This document shows, in pieces, positions 32,474-44,480 of a DNA stretch of 64,000 bases. The translations under genes were made by a program, and so were the position numbers. The notes beneath the pieces are model-generated. The model saw only the letters and a list, made by a program, of their open reading frames with translations, was not told the origin of the DNA and ran no database searches. This DNA is from Isoetes taiwanensis. Its lineage: Eukaryota > Streptophyta > Lycopodiopsida > Isoetales > Isoetaceae. The stretch's first letter is position 1. Every line of letters begins with the position of its first letter. The stretch lies in contig JAJEKV010000057.1 of assembly GCA_021234155.1 (NCBI GenBank), positions 2,015,821-2,079,820 of the forward strand, in the 5' to 3' direction.

Positions 32474-33048
32474 ATGCCATTGATTCGCGTAGCGAATCGC
32501 CATTCTTGCACGAGACGGGAATGCATGCATTGCATGCGTCGCATGCATGCATCGCATGCATTTTTAGGCCGTTCATCAGGTTGGGGGATCGCTACTTATT
32601 GCAGAGTTTTTAATCAACGTTTCATCGGCGCTTTCGCATCTCTCAGCAGTATCCATGGCTTCTATTCTTGATCTCATGCGGAGGAGGGGCTTCTTCTTGC
32701 ATGAGCTACGCTTTCTTGGCCATTCCTATCCTTTCTAACCTCTTCTCTCTTTTCCCTTTTGTCCAGCCTAGGACAATCTTCAACCTTTTCTCCTCGGATC
32801 TAGTAGTTGAAGTTCTCTGGTATCGGGATGTTGTTGTGTTCATGCGAGTCGCAGTGCAAGAATGCCATCGATTCGCGTAGCGAATCGCCATTCTTGCACG
32901 AGACGAGAATGCATGCATTGCATGCGTCGCATGCATGCATCGCATGCATTTTTAGGTCGTTCATCAGGTTGGGGGATCGCTACTTATTGCAGAGTTCTTA
33001 ATCAACGTTTCATCGACGCTTTCTCATCTCTCAGCAGTATCCATGGCT
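32474..33048 (+). repeat. Two 187-bp direct repeats with palindromic, GCATGC-rich core
   Basis: Copies at 32474-32660 and 32862-33048 are about 96% alike. Each contains the palindrome GATTCGCGTAGCGAATC and a run of overlapping GCATGC/TGCATGCA motifs, then a shared flank ending CAGTATCCATGGCT. The second copy adds GTGCAAGAATG upstream, which pairs with CATTCTTGCAC to extend the hairpin to about 47 bp. The short translations are repeat shadows. Confidence 0.85.
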
Positions 33049-33329
33049 CCCACCCTTCCCCCCCTTAAAATTGTTATTTATATGTTCATATTTGTTATAA
33101 TTGTCGCCCGCACGCGGACCAGCCCCCTCGCTTTTTCGAGGTGTAAATGTTGTTTTTTGTCGCGTGGCACGGCGGCAACCCGGATCACTTTGAGTTTTTT
33201 TCTCTATTGGTTTTTCCGTTGGTGATGTGCGGTCCAGGGGTGATGCGCGACTTCGTATTCTCTCGTGGGCGTGGGTTTTTTGGGAACGTTTAGCAGCTGC
33301 GTTGTCCAAGCCCTTGCCGAGATTTTATC

Positions 33330-33400
33330 GCTAGGGTTTTTCCTCGAAAACCCGAAAGGGCGGGGTTTTTTAATCCCGGCGATAAACTCTCGGCAGGTAC
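33330..33400 (+). repeat. LINE 3' UTR-like module
   Basis: TTTTTCCTCGAAAACCC, then GGGCGGGGTTTTTTAATCCC repeats the conserved block found in LINE 3' UTRs at 14719-14755 (minus) and 24770-24802. No adjoining terminal LINE tail is recognised here. Confidence 0.5.
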
Positions 33401-33870
33401 ACTAGCCAACATCTATAGCACACAAATTTTTTTTTGGGGTCCAGGTGTTATAACTGGATATTCCCTATGTTTTTCATTTTTTGGGTAGCCTGCGATGTGC
33501 GGCTACCCACCGTATACCATTGTAGAAAAAACTGCTGAGATGAATGAAAAGCCTATCTATCGGGATGTTGTTGTGTATGCGAGTCGCAGTGCAAGAATGT
33601 ATACATGTCTACATTTTGCCATTTTCAAGGGTGTTTCTTTGCAAAAAAGAAACTTGTCACTTAATGAGGGGCCAAAATGAGGGGGAAAAAAAATTGAACC
33701 TTCTGAAATTTTCAAGTTTATCCAAAAAAGGCCAATTTTAAGACCATGGTGTGTTTTTAAAGGGAATCTTTGAAACGGGAGCGCTGCAACACTCCCGTTT
33801 AATTTGCAATCTTGTTAGGAATTCACGTCTTTGAACTTGTTCTTGGCACCCATTAGGCATAGATAGACCA

Positions 33871-33942
33871 ACACCTCCAAGGGTGCGCCAGAGGCCACTT
33901 AGGTCCCAACCTAACACCCTCCTCGCGCACTCTTAGAGGGGT
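33871..33942. repeat. 72-bp palindromic module 5
   Basis: Same structure with inner CTTAGGTCCCAACCTAAC. It is separated from module 4 by the inserted element at 27.78-33.77 kb; without that insertion the spacing would be about 296 bp. Confidence 0.88.
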
Positions 33943-35077
33943 CCGATTTTTCAAACCCCATAACTTGAGCTACAGAGCTCCAAAGCGTCTGAAATTTATT
34001 GCAATAGGACCGGTAGACAGCCTAGAATCCATTTATGACCTCAAATTAGACTAGAAATGTCAAACCCGAGCTCAAAATGACCAAAATTGCTCAAACCCTT
34101 GAATTGTTTTTTCAAATTGTGGTTTGTTAGTAAATAGAAACATACCCCATTAGTACCTCACAAGTATTGCTGTCGGCTCAAAGCTGATGCCTTACTCCTA
34201 GATAGAAGTGCCCAAGAACACCCCTTTGTTATAGTCATCTAGACCTCAAAGATAGCAACCCAAGTCCAACTGTTGGTACATCACCCTGCTCATGCCAAAG
34301 GCATAAACCTTGACCTAATTTTGTGTCCTTCTAATAGAGTTTGACCTATACAAATGCCACATTGACACTCCCTATTGCCGGGGATACCTAGAAAGGAGCT
34401 AGAGTCTAGAGCTGCCCAAGTCACTCCATGTGTAGAGATTGGACTCCCCCAAACCAACTTTGCTAGGACCTTAGAGTATGCCTCAAACATCGGGAGGTTT
34501 TGCAAAACAACCCTCATTTCATGCCATACCACACGCCCTAATGTCCATAGACTTGGAGATTATAGATATGTCTCCTGAATCTTTGCCGCCGAGCCATCTT
34601 GCTTGCTTATAGAGCCCAAAATGTTGTAGGAGAGCCCTTCAAGTGGACCCTTAGACTCTAGAATATACGAGCGTTGCTTTTCAAGTCTGAGGGCGAGCCA
34701 CGTAAGAGATAGAGGCGCAACTTCTTGAAGACATCAAGGTCCCAGCCGATGTACAGACAGATAAGGAGAGGAGACCATGAGGGGAAGGAGACACATATCA
34801 GGGAACGAACATCTCCAACTTGAAGGCCTATATCAGCATTAGGGGCAAGATCAAGGAGGAGAATATTCTGCTCGAACAAGAATTCGGGATCCAGAAACAC
34901 CTAGAAACCAAAGGAAGGACGACTTTACTACGTCAGCCAAGGAGTGCGAGACTCGAATGGATAGGACCCAAAGGACGGAGGAGACGACCTAGCCAGCAGG
35001 TACAAATCACGCAAAGGCAACCAGAAGGAGCTAGGGTAGGTGCAATGGAGATGACCACACTTACAAGCACAGGAGAG
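33943..35077 (+). other. LARD interior, mostly noncoding
   Basis: No retroviral-type domain. An open frame from 34820 (basic, Arg/Lys/Gln-rich) is cut by the transposon at 35078 and is described separately. Confidence 0.55.
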
Positions 35078-35482
35078 GGGTAAAAGCACGTTAGGGTGAT
35101 AAAATATTAGGTCATTTTAATACATATACATTTTTAGAAATGTATAATAATTACCGTGAATTTTGGTTTTTTTTTTCGACCAAAAATAGGCATATCGAAA
35201 ATTCCCTCCAATTCTTTCTTCCCCGTTCTTGTTTCTTTGTCCTTTGATCTCTCTGCTTTTACCCTGCGATCCGGCACCTCGATCTCTTGCAAGCGACTAA
35301 AGCACGCTCTTCCGAAGTCGCTTGGCCATTCTCAACAAATCAAAGGTACAATCGTCTTCTTCCCAAGTTTTTTTTTTTCGCTTTTAATTTATTACTTTAG
35401 GTTTTGTTTACATGTGCAAGCTCGATTGTTGCACCTTTAGGACAATTAAAAGATATTTCTTGTTGCATTGCAGGTATAGACA

Positions 35483-38400
35483 ATGGCAAAGACACCAAAG
35501 AAGAGTGCTGCCCTGCATCATTTCCAAAATCTCCTGTGGCTTCCAAAGCAGTGGACACATTTGAAGTCCGGAAGTCCCGGCCGCAAAGAAGGAGGACACA
35601 AGATTTTCTCGCAAGGGATCCGCTAATATGAAATTCAAGGAAAAATTTGCGAGTACAACTCTTTAGTGACGTAAGTTTGGGGATCTAAGGAACCTACCTG
35701 TGCACGGGTACAAGGATGAGCCGGGTGAAGTTGGAAGACCAAGGCAGAATTTTTTAAGTGGTATGAGTTTGCATTCGGTAGGAAAAGATGTACGTAATCA
35801 CTATGTTCCCCTCAGATTTTGCTAGAGCATTTGCCTTACACTTAAAAGGTGAATCAGCTTGATTGGGATGATGTTAAAAAACAGCCACCACAACTAAAAG
35901 CAAGGTCAAAGAACCGAGGTTTTGATCAAGTTGTAAATATCCAAGTCCAAAGAATGCCAAGGGCCACAAGTCCTATGATACTTTCTACAAAAAAAAGAGG
36001 ATCCGGACAGTTTGAATGTATTTCTTGAGAGCAGATCCTCTTTGAAGGAAAGCATATGTAAGGAGATGCGAATTTATGTGAGACGAGACCGCAGCCTATA
36101 TATACGAGACTTTGAAGCATAGGGAAGGGGAAAGGGCAGTATATTCTAAGCTAGTCCATGAGGCCGAGACTAATTACTTGAATCTGATGTCAGAGTTGGA
36201 GGCATTTCAACAGCAGATGGATGGAAGTGACGGTAGTGCTATGAAGTTTGAGCACATAAAATGGAAGGTGGAGGATGCAAATTGCTTGTAAGAGCAAGCG
36301 GGGGCAGGATCTAGCTGAGCTTAGCAAGGAAGTGGAAGCAAAAGCATCTGAGTTGAGGCAGCTAGATTCTGAACTCAATTTAAGGTCTTCAAAAAAGAGA
36401 GCAATTGAGGAGGGGGACACAAAGATTTTGGAGTTGAGGGAGTTCTTAGATCACTCCTCGGTCCTTAGCTTGCAGCCTCCTCCTCTTTCTTTGGTTTCAG
36501 CTTGCAGCAAAGCCCAAATGCTGATTTTTCCCCCCGCACAAATTGCGAAAGCAAAGTGTTTTGGTTCCTCCCCGCTGGTATTGGCATCTTGCGCATATCC
36601 CACGCCTATTATGTATCTCCTATCTTGCTAGCACAAGGAACAATCAGCATGGTACCAGTCTGCACATGGGATGTGAATCTACCGTGCATTGGGGCTGATT
36701 GGAAAAGGTAAGCATGCATAATCGATTTCTTTCATGTCTTTCTTTATTAGTTCAGGTGTAAGATTGGTAGATGGATATTAGTTAGAAGTTGTGCATTGGT
36801 TGTGCATTAATTGTTCTGTAGTATATTAATTACATTTGGGTTTTAAAATGTAGGTTGAAGTGAAGATTTGTAGGGTTGGATCGTTTTGCTTTTCTAGGTC
36901 GGGTGTAAACATCATGTTAGTACATGCATATTATTAATGTGCATGATGTAAAGTGTTGCCGATATTATTGAGGAGTTACTTTTATGTACTAAGAAAATAG
37001 GATAAGTAGGTAACTGCCTGTGTGTACATTTGTGACATTTTGATACATGCTGTACTCTATGATACATTTTAATGCAATTACAATTTTCCAGTAAGCTTTT
37101 CTACACTTGGCTCCAAATACATATATCTAATATATCTAATTTTCTACATGGAATGCATTTATGAATTTTTTCTAGGAAGCTTTTACATTTGGATGTGGGT
37201 ACATAAACTGCATATAGTTCTCGCAATACGTATACATGGAATACATTTGGAATTGGATTGTACATTGCTTTTCCGATTGTACATTTCTTTTCAACCATCT
37301 AGTTATTATTGGTAATGCTTTCATTCTTGCAGTGACATGGGTAGTATAAAGAAGCCGAGAAAGGTATGTGATATGTGGTTATGGTATTTTCATATGTATT
37401 TCAATTTCACCTCGTATGCAGATGCCAAGCAAGAACAGAGTAGATCCTCCCCGCAAAGACACTTGATTTTTCAAGTTGTGTAGATGATTATTATGGAGGG
37501 AAGCATGATAAGTCAACCCCGCCCACATCTAGGTCACCTCCAACACATTGAACACATTTGTAGCAAGAGAGCATGAGAGAGGAGGAAAAGGAACATCAAG
37601 TAAGTAATTAGTTTTAAATGAATTTGTCGGATTTTATAAGGAAGCAAATTGAGCTCATTTTTTAATAATAGATACAGCTTGTCACAAGCAAAGTTACAAT
37701 TGTAGCTTCATATGCACAACAAATTGAGCTCCCCCAAGCAAAAGGGTCGAATGTGGCAACACATGTGTGTGTGTCCATATTAGTTTAATTTCTACATTTT
37801 CTTGATGTTTATGCTGTTGTTGACAATGAGTTATCTTGTAGTACTGGAACCAGTGAGCGAGGAGAACAATGAAGCCGTCTCTGACACTCTAAAGAAAAAA
37901 GATATTATTGTAGAGGTCTTCGACACTCCAAAGAAAAAACAGCTTGCGCATAAGGTGCGAAGGTACCAATTCTAAAGCCAATGCCACATCATCAGACCGA
38001 ACTTGAAATGTTGTTTTCAAGTGGCAAGTCAAAAACTACTTATTGCATTTAGTTATTGCATGTTCATACATTTTATTATTCGCAGAAACAGAGGAAACTA
38101 GTGGATCTATGGCCTTAGTTGGAACTACAATCGAAAAAGATTGAAGAATCATGTAAGACAGAACATATACAACCGGGTAATCAAGAAATTTTAGTGGAGA
38201 ATGTGGCTACGTGATATGAAGGTGTGGTTGTGGTGAAGCAAGAGAAGGAGGAAACTGAGGATAGAAAGATATACGATAGTGGTGTGAACGAGAAAGAGTC
38301 AAGAAAAAGAAAAGATACAAAGGTGTCGCGCTGCCTAAGAGAACTAGAAGCCGCACATCGCTTGAGCAACCTGTAAGTGTAATTGGATTAGTAAATATGT
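35483..38400 (+). pseudogene. Transposon plus-strand gene, 5' exons, unrecognised
   Basis: Near the left end a frame opens at 35483 with MAKTPKKSAALHHFQNL and stops within 155 bp. Further coding-like patches occur at about 36124-36450 (EAKASELRQLDSELNLRSSKK, Glu/Lys/Leu-rich, coiled-coil-like), 37338 (MGSIKKPRK) and 38225-38345 (Lys/Glu-rich). Intervening AT-rich stretches with GT...AG borders could be introns. Together they look like the low-complexity N-terminal part of the protein whose C-terminal part is the ULP1-like segment at 38.7-39.2 kb. Stops and uncertain splicing prevent a gene model. Confidence 0.4.
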
Positions 38401-38684
38401 GTTTTATGCTAGTTACCATTGATGTTTGGTTTGCAAAATGACATGGATAACCTTCGCATAATGGTTCCATTCTATCCGCTCCAAGCTGAACCTCTCGATT
38501 AAGGTCACGTAAATATTGTGTGGAGACATTGTTTAAAGATAGGCACATGTCTAAATGACATTTAGACATATTCGAAGGTATGTGAGCAAAGCACATTGAC
38601 ATCCAAATGGCTTAGATGTCTTCTTTTTCTTCCCTTCGTAAAACTTTTTGACTTATCGGGCAGCATTTAAAAGATTAGCCCCGG

Positions 38685-39200
38685 ATGCTAATAGTATGGG
38701 ACATTCAAAGTGTAGTGCAGCTTGAGAAAGGGCTACAAGGCATTGTTGTTAGTAAATGCCAAGATATTATGGTTCCAGTTCAAGTTGAGGACCCCGCCCA
38801 TCATGTTTTGGTGATTTTTGTTTTAGAGTTCAAAAATTGCAAGCATTCACCTCAATGGCTTCTCCCGCAATTATTGTGTTGAACTCCATGACCGGTATAA
38901 CAAAGGACAAAGCAAACTCCTAAATATGTGAGCATTTTCTTTCAAGATATGTACCATCGCCGCTTGCTTAAATCTTAGTTGCATGTTCTCATTTGTGTGT
39001 GTGCTTTATAGGATGTCATCACATATCTAACCAACTCTAGCTCACGAGAGTTGAATTATATGTGAAGAATGCGTTGAAGAAGGAAACTATTCCGCAGGTT
39101 CCACAACAACCCGATAATGTAAGTCTGGGTCTTTATGTGATGGCCTTTATGCAAGCTTTTGTGGATGCCCAAGTGAATTCTAAAAGCATGGTGAGTTGTT
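38685..39200 (+). pseudogene. ULP1/C48-type SUMO protease remnant
   Basis: ULP1 proteases cleave SUMO using a His-Asp-Cys triad. Here QDIMVPVQVEDPAHHVLVIF (about 38760-38820) corresponds to the strand holding the catalytic His, with HH in place of the usual HW. LEFKNCK and a frameshifted VLNSMTGITKD-like stretch follow. After an apparent intron, VPQQPDNVSLGLYVMAF and MQAFVDA (39098-39165) match the family block normally read as P-Q-Q-x-D-N-x-D-C-G. The catalytic Asp-Cys is replaced by Ser-Leu, so the enzyme would be dead. It is part of the 9.7-kb transposon, where such proteases are common passengers. Confidence 0.65.
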
Positions 39201-39660
39201 CTTATATTTCACATAAATCTTTTGGGATGTTTTATTATAGCGGATCTTAATTTTGTGTTTGTTGCGTTTTCATCAACATGGTTCGACAAGGATTTTGCAC
39301 TTGGCGTAAGAAATGTATTAATAAAAGCCATGATTGAATATGGTTTGAGAAGAAGAGATGAGACAAAACAAGTTGTCACCGGGCCTCGGGCGTAAGAGTG
39401 GTAGTTAAACTCATTCCAACTTATGGAATTTAAAGCTAATTGACTATTGTACTTTGAAATTTATTTGAATAAGAAATTGTTTGCAACCCTTTAATTTCTA
39501 TCAAGGGTTAAAAACTAGAATTAGTTTAGACTTTCTCGCCTTATCCTTAGGCTTGGTGGTCGTTAGATGTATGGCTAACCTAATCGCCCGGATTACTTAT
39601 GTGGCTTATTATATTTGATCTCCAAGGCATTTTGGGTTACTATTGTAAATCAGCACCCAA

Positions 39661-40409
39661 GTGACTATAATGGCACTCAAGTGCCAATCCAATTACCCGA
39701 TGGAGTCTTCTTTTGTCGCCCATTGTCGAAATCATTGTTGTAACCGGTGTTCCAACCATTGGGATTTATCGCTTGGTCGATCTTCCCTTGGATGTTTTCG
39801 GCAAACCATTGTAGACAAGTTGTATGAGCAAGGCATACCAAGATTTAAATTCATTTATGGTGGCAATAGATGTTGGACCCTCTTCTTAGAGGTCAATGAT
39901 GGGATGTACATATTTCTTTTTCCCTTTGATATTCCACTCCTCAAGTATCCGTACACGGAAATAGATGTGTTATGATTATCGACCTTCCTTTCAAATGTAT
40001 CTTCAATGAGGGTTGCTCTTGCCGTGATACCAAGATGGCATCCGTGCTAACCGGTGAAGACAAAGATTTGTGTTGGCTATTTGACCGGTTTGTAGGCTTG
40101 AAGAATGCAAATGACTTTACCACTTATGTCCAAGAGCATCAATTTGATACTTCTCGTGCATACAATGACACAAGAGTGAAATGCATAAAATCTCAATATG
40201 GTGAAGACATTGATAGTTTATGGAGCTTTTGCAATAGAGGTTGCTTGCAAATTAAGAAGCCTAGCATCACAAAGTTGAAGAGATTCACAATAATAGAAGA
40301 ATCTAGTGAAGATGATGAAGGTGGGGTACAAGATGAGTGTCTTTGGTACATCGATAGAAAAACAAGTCGAGGACACGGGCACATCTTCGTATGTATGTAT
40401 CTAACTTAG
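39661..40409 (+). pseudogene. Unrecognised transposon ORFs
   Basis: Two overlapping frames, 39661-39975 (Cys-rich N terminus, FKFIYGGNRCWTLFLEVNDG) and 39972-40409 (DLPFKCIFNEGCSCRDTKMA, then an acidic EESSEDDEGG), look like one frameshifted protein. Codon use is coding-like and the composition is not random. A further piece lies at 40661-40882. I do not recognise the family. It lies downstream of the ULP1-like segment and may belong to the same gene or be a separate transposon protein. Confidence 0.45.
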
Positions 40410-40999
40410 GTAATACAATTATGCTTAGATGTTGTATGTTGTAGAGCTTTTGCAATACAAAATGTATGTACATAACTTAGGTAATATAGAGTTAAGCTTT
40501 CACATGATATACTAATAATTTTGTATGCATTGTAGGTGTAAGGAATGATCTACAAAACAAGTGTCAAATTCTTCAACCACCTGAAGTAGATCTTCAACCA
40601 ACCGATATAGAAGAAACAAATCTAAGTTCCCAATATGTCTGGCCGGGGACTAATCCAAGGTTGAATACCATGCTTCCCGAGCTTTGGGAAATGGTTGAGA
40701 GAATCGCTGATTCGAGATACTCAAGCAATTTGCTAAATCTATTTGCAAAGCCCAAGGTTTACTACATAATCCTTGGGGAGACCATCCTTTGCGAAGTAGT
40801 TGATCAGCCAATAGGGTGGACCGCCTTCCCAATAGCCGAGAATGCCCAACAAAGAAGTGCTACCGCCAGAAAGCACATGTAAATCCCTCAAAACCGTTGG
40901 AAGAAAGGCTTTGCATGATGCAATAGTACCGAGATATTATGTTCCAAATGACATAGTGATTAGGCCCGCTTCTTAAGTTATTAAGTGTGTACATTGTAC

Positions 41000-41930
41000 T
41001 ATTTGCTCCGTAAATATAATTATGTGTACCTTTTGCACTTGTCTACAATTTGAACTTCAACATGTTCCATGCTATATTTTACAAAACCGTAGTTCACAAA
41101 AGACAAAACCACCGCAAATTCAATTCAATTCAAAAAGTAACACAATACAAAGCATCGCAAATTCAAAGCCTTCACCTAATCCAAGGCATCCACCATTTCG
41201 GGAAGACTTCCTAGCAACATCTCATGCACATCATCGACAATGCAAAAGCTGCACTAGCACCTTTAACCCCGTGGATTTATCTTCTTCATGGGAAATTTAG
41301 CTCCAATAACAGACTCTACCGGCACCAATACTTTCTATCATCCAACAAATTTTATATTTGTTATGGCAACTTGGCAATTTCTCGATAATAGTAAGTTGAT
41401 ATGATCAAGGTCACCGCATGATGCTCATTCTTGTAATCATCAATGACCTGCTTGATCCAATACATGCTTTTCTCTAGTGCAAGCAAGAACATAGTATGGC
41501 ACATCTTCCTCATTACCTGTGAAGAGCAAAAGAAGCAAAATTATCACCAAACCAGATCACATCATGTAACTCCTCTACCTCATTTGCAAACATTGCGTTT
41601 CGATTCCAATTTCAGACCTTCAAAGATGTGCACATGGGACTAGTTTCTTCAATGTCCACTTTCCACAAAGTTGTTGAATAGACTCACATGCTCGCCATTC
41701 AAAGTTTATGTGCACCGCAAAAACAAGATAGTGGTCTAACCATCAAGAAGGTTGGGTCCTCCGGACTTATGGAAGATACACAAAGGCCGCCTTTGGACAC
41801 TGTGAAGGGGTTGCACATCAAATGGCTTTGACCTCGTCAATCTCAGCCTCCTTCACTTCCCAATACACTCTACTTAACTTGAGATTTCTTTGTTTCTCAA
41901 AACAACATGTGCATCATGAGCACCCTTTAT
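41000..41930. other. Convergent 3' region inside the transposon
   Basis: The plus-strand and minus-strand genes end toward each other here. Short frames show no domain. Confidence 0.4.
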
Positions 41931-43210
41931 TTCAATCCCATGCTCTCTTTTTGCTCATCGGCCAAGAGTTGCTTGGCCTTGGCAGCCTCTCCATCATGTT
42001 CCCCTTCCCATGCCCCGATCCCAAGAAATTCCATTGTACACTAATGCCATGCCGACAATGGTACCGTGATATGAAGTAGAATGATCTTCCTCGATTTGAA
42101 CCGAAAAAAGACAACCATCCGATCACACGAGATGATACCGCATGTGAGATCCTCCATTCTCTTTCAACCATCAAGATGAAGTTGAAATGCATGTTGTACA
42201 AAATGTGTGTCATGACTTCTATCATCGTAAAACATATAAGTGAACAAATCTTTCGCAGAACTTACCATTTACCTTGAAGAGAGTGATGTGTACCAAAATA
42301 GTGATCGGGTCTCAGATTCCAATGTTCGGGACCGCACTTCTTTGAAGGGTCGCAATGTGTAATTTTTTGCAAAGTCTACTACCGATATCACGTAATCATC
42401 TCTTAGACTCAATGCTTCTCCTAAATTCCTTGCTCGCCAATGAGCTGCAAAGTTGTGATGCACAAACTTTTTCATGTGATCAAACATGGCGAGATAGCAT
42501 GAAAGGAGCATCCGCTTGCTTCTCCACCAATCTTAGTCTTCTAGAAGTGCCCTTCCTTGACTTCTCGCCCATATAACAAGAAGCCCGCCATTTAACATCA
42601 TCTTCATTATTCTCGACGGTCTCTTTTGGACATAAGGGAATCTTTTGCTTACCACATTTTTCACAATCCCCCCTTATGCACTTCAGATTGTGCCACTCTT
42701 CCCTTTCCTCTTTTGGCAAACCATTTTCTCCAAAGAGTGCTAACATTACAAAATGTAAGCTTTTTTGTGCCCGACAAACCCCATCATGTGTACCAACATC
42801 ACATACATCACAATTGCAACGCAATTTATGTGAAACTTCTGCCGCCATAGAGTTGAAAGCTTTTTTCTGAAATTCTCTCGCTTGTTCATGCTTGACACAA
42901 CAAGCAAGTGTTTCTCTCCTTCAATTTCCTTATGCAACTTGGTTTCGTGTATTCAACATTCTAATACCAACATCTCAGATCTGGATTCTCCTCCACAAAC
43001 CGCTTCATACAAAATTTCAAACCGCACATTGCAAAAGAAAATAGGTAAGTTGAGAGAAGACGTGCATTGAATACCTTACATATCCAAGACATAAGTAAGA
43101 AATACTATGTATACCAAGACATATCAGCTTGTACATGTAAAAAGATTTGATTGAATCTGCATATATTCAGTACATATATACAATAGATTATGTATAGTAT
43201 CAATTTATAG

Positions 43211-43572
43211 CACATTTAATCCTACATCCTTACACTATGTACATATATATCACATATTATACATGAAATACTTCCAAGAGCAAGTAGATGACCCCATAAA
43301 CCTCATTTACATGTATAATACATTAAGAAAAACAGACCGAAAAGGCTACATCAAAGCAAGTAAACTAAGATTAGAAAAGGAGTTCACTTCGCACATTTAA
43401 TCTTACATCCTTACACTATGTACATATATATCACATAATATACATGAAATACTTCCAAGAGCAAGTAGATGACCCCATAAACCTCATTTACATGTATAAT
43501 ACAGTAAGCAAAACAGACCAAAAAGGCTACATCAAAGCAAGTAAACTAAGATTAGTAGAGGAGTTCACATAT
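43211..43572. repeat. 181-bp tandem duplication
   Basis: The unit starting CACATTTAATCCTACATCCT repeats at 43392 with about ten differences. It lies in the presumed intron of the minus-strand transposase-like gene. Confidence 0.88.
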
Positions 43573-44360
43573 GTGCATGAAAATGTACATGAAAACAACA
43601 AAGAAACTGAAATGTAATAGTTTCTTTGACAAAAGCTTTAATACCTGAGGAATGTCAAGATACTGGATTGCCTCGCTTCTTTTTTTCCTCACATCCCTGT
43701 ACTTTGGTGAAACCTTGGTGTTGTTAAGCCAGAACTAGATGATTTTTAGCTTGGTTTCTTCATCCAAACGATCGATCTAGCCTTCCCCGCCGCTAATGCC
43801 CAAATGTTTGAACCAAGAATCCATTCTCTTTCTTCTGCTAGTAGCATATGAAAGATTTCGGGGATGGCATTTGAGCATCTTGCAAGCAATTCCCTTTTGC
43901 TTCAAATCACCATTTTTCCCCACAACCATTGATAAAACTGAGTGCTTGGCAGCCAATTTATCACCACTATTAGAGCATTTTACCTCTTCCAATCCATCTT
44001 TAAGGTTTTCTAAAATTGCATGCTTGACCACTGCTTGTGAAGGCAACCCAATCACATGTTCAAAAAGCTCCAATAGCCTGTGATCTTGCAAGAATCTAGA
44101 AGCAAATAAGTACCTTTGATTAGGAACCGAGATTCAAATTTTCTTTTTCTCATAACAAGAATAAAGATTTTGCACACCGGTCCTTATTTTTTGGTAACAT
44201 ACCTTGAGGATGTACTACCCTTTTCAATTTCGCTATCATGCTCGCCATCTTCTTTTTCCCTTTCTCATCTCTCCCACTTTCGAAATTATCAGATGCCACC
44301 TATTGTTTACTCTTCACAATTTTGAATTCACCAGATGCCATCTGATGTTTGCCACATTCG

Positions 44361-44480
44361 GTTTCAAAATCACCAGATTGCATGTTCTCCTGATCGCCAC
44401 ATTCAGTTTCAAAATCACCAGATTGCATGTTTTCCTGATCGCCACATTCAGTTTCAAAATCACCAGATTGCATGTTTCCT
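44361..44480 (-). repeat. 45-bp coding repeat, three copies
   Basis: GTTTCAAAATCACCAGATTG begins units at 44361, 44406 and 44451. On the minus strand each encodes NMQSGDFETECGDQE, so the repeat preserves the reading frame. Confidence 0.85.

Larger units (their letters stand above)
27781..33772. mobile_element. TIR element with captured LRR exons (Pack-type)
   Basis: CAAAGATTCC near 27796 is inverted at 33763-33772. Imperfect inverted similarity extends inward (CATTTTGACCCC and TTTGTGCAAAGAGAAA on the left against the reverse complement of 33600-33700). AAACGGGAGC occurs immediately outside both ends (27771-27780 and 33773-33782), compatible with a 10-bp target duplication of the MULE type; about 15 bp on the left remain unexplained. 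Clusters of a TGTATTCYRGAATACA palindrome lie toward both ends. The middle holds plus-strand LRR exons. No transposase is visible. Boundaries are less certain than for the other elements. Confidence 0.6.
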
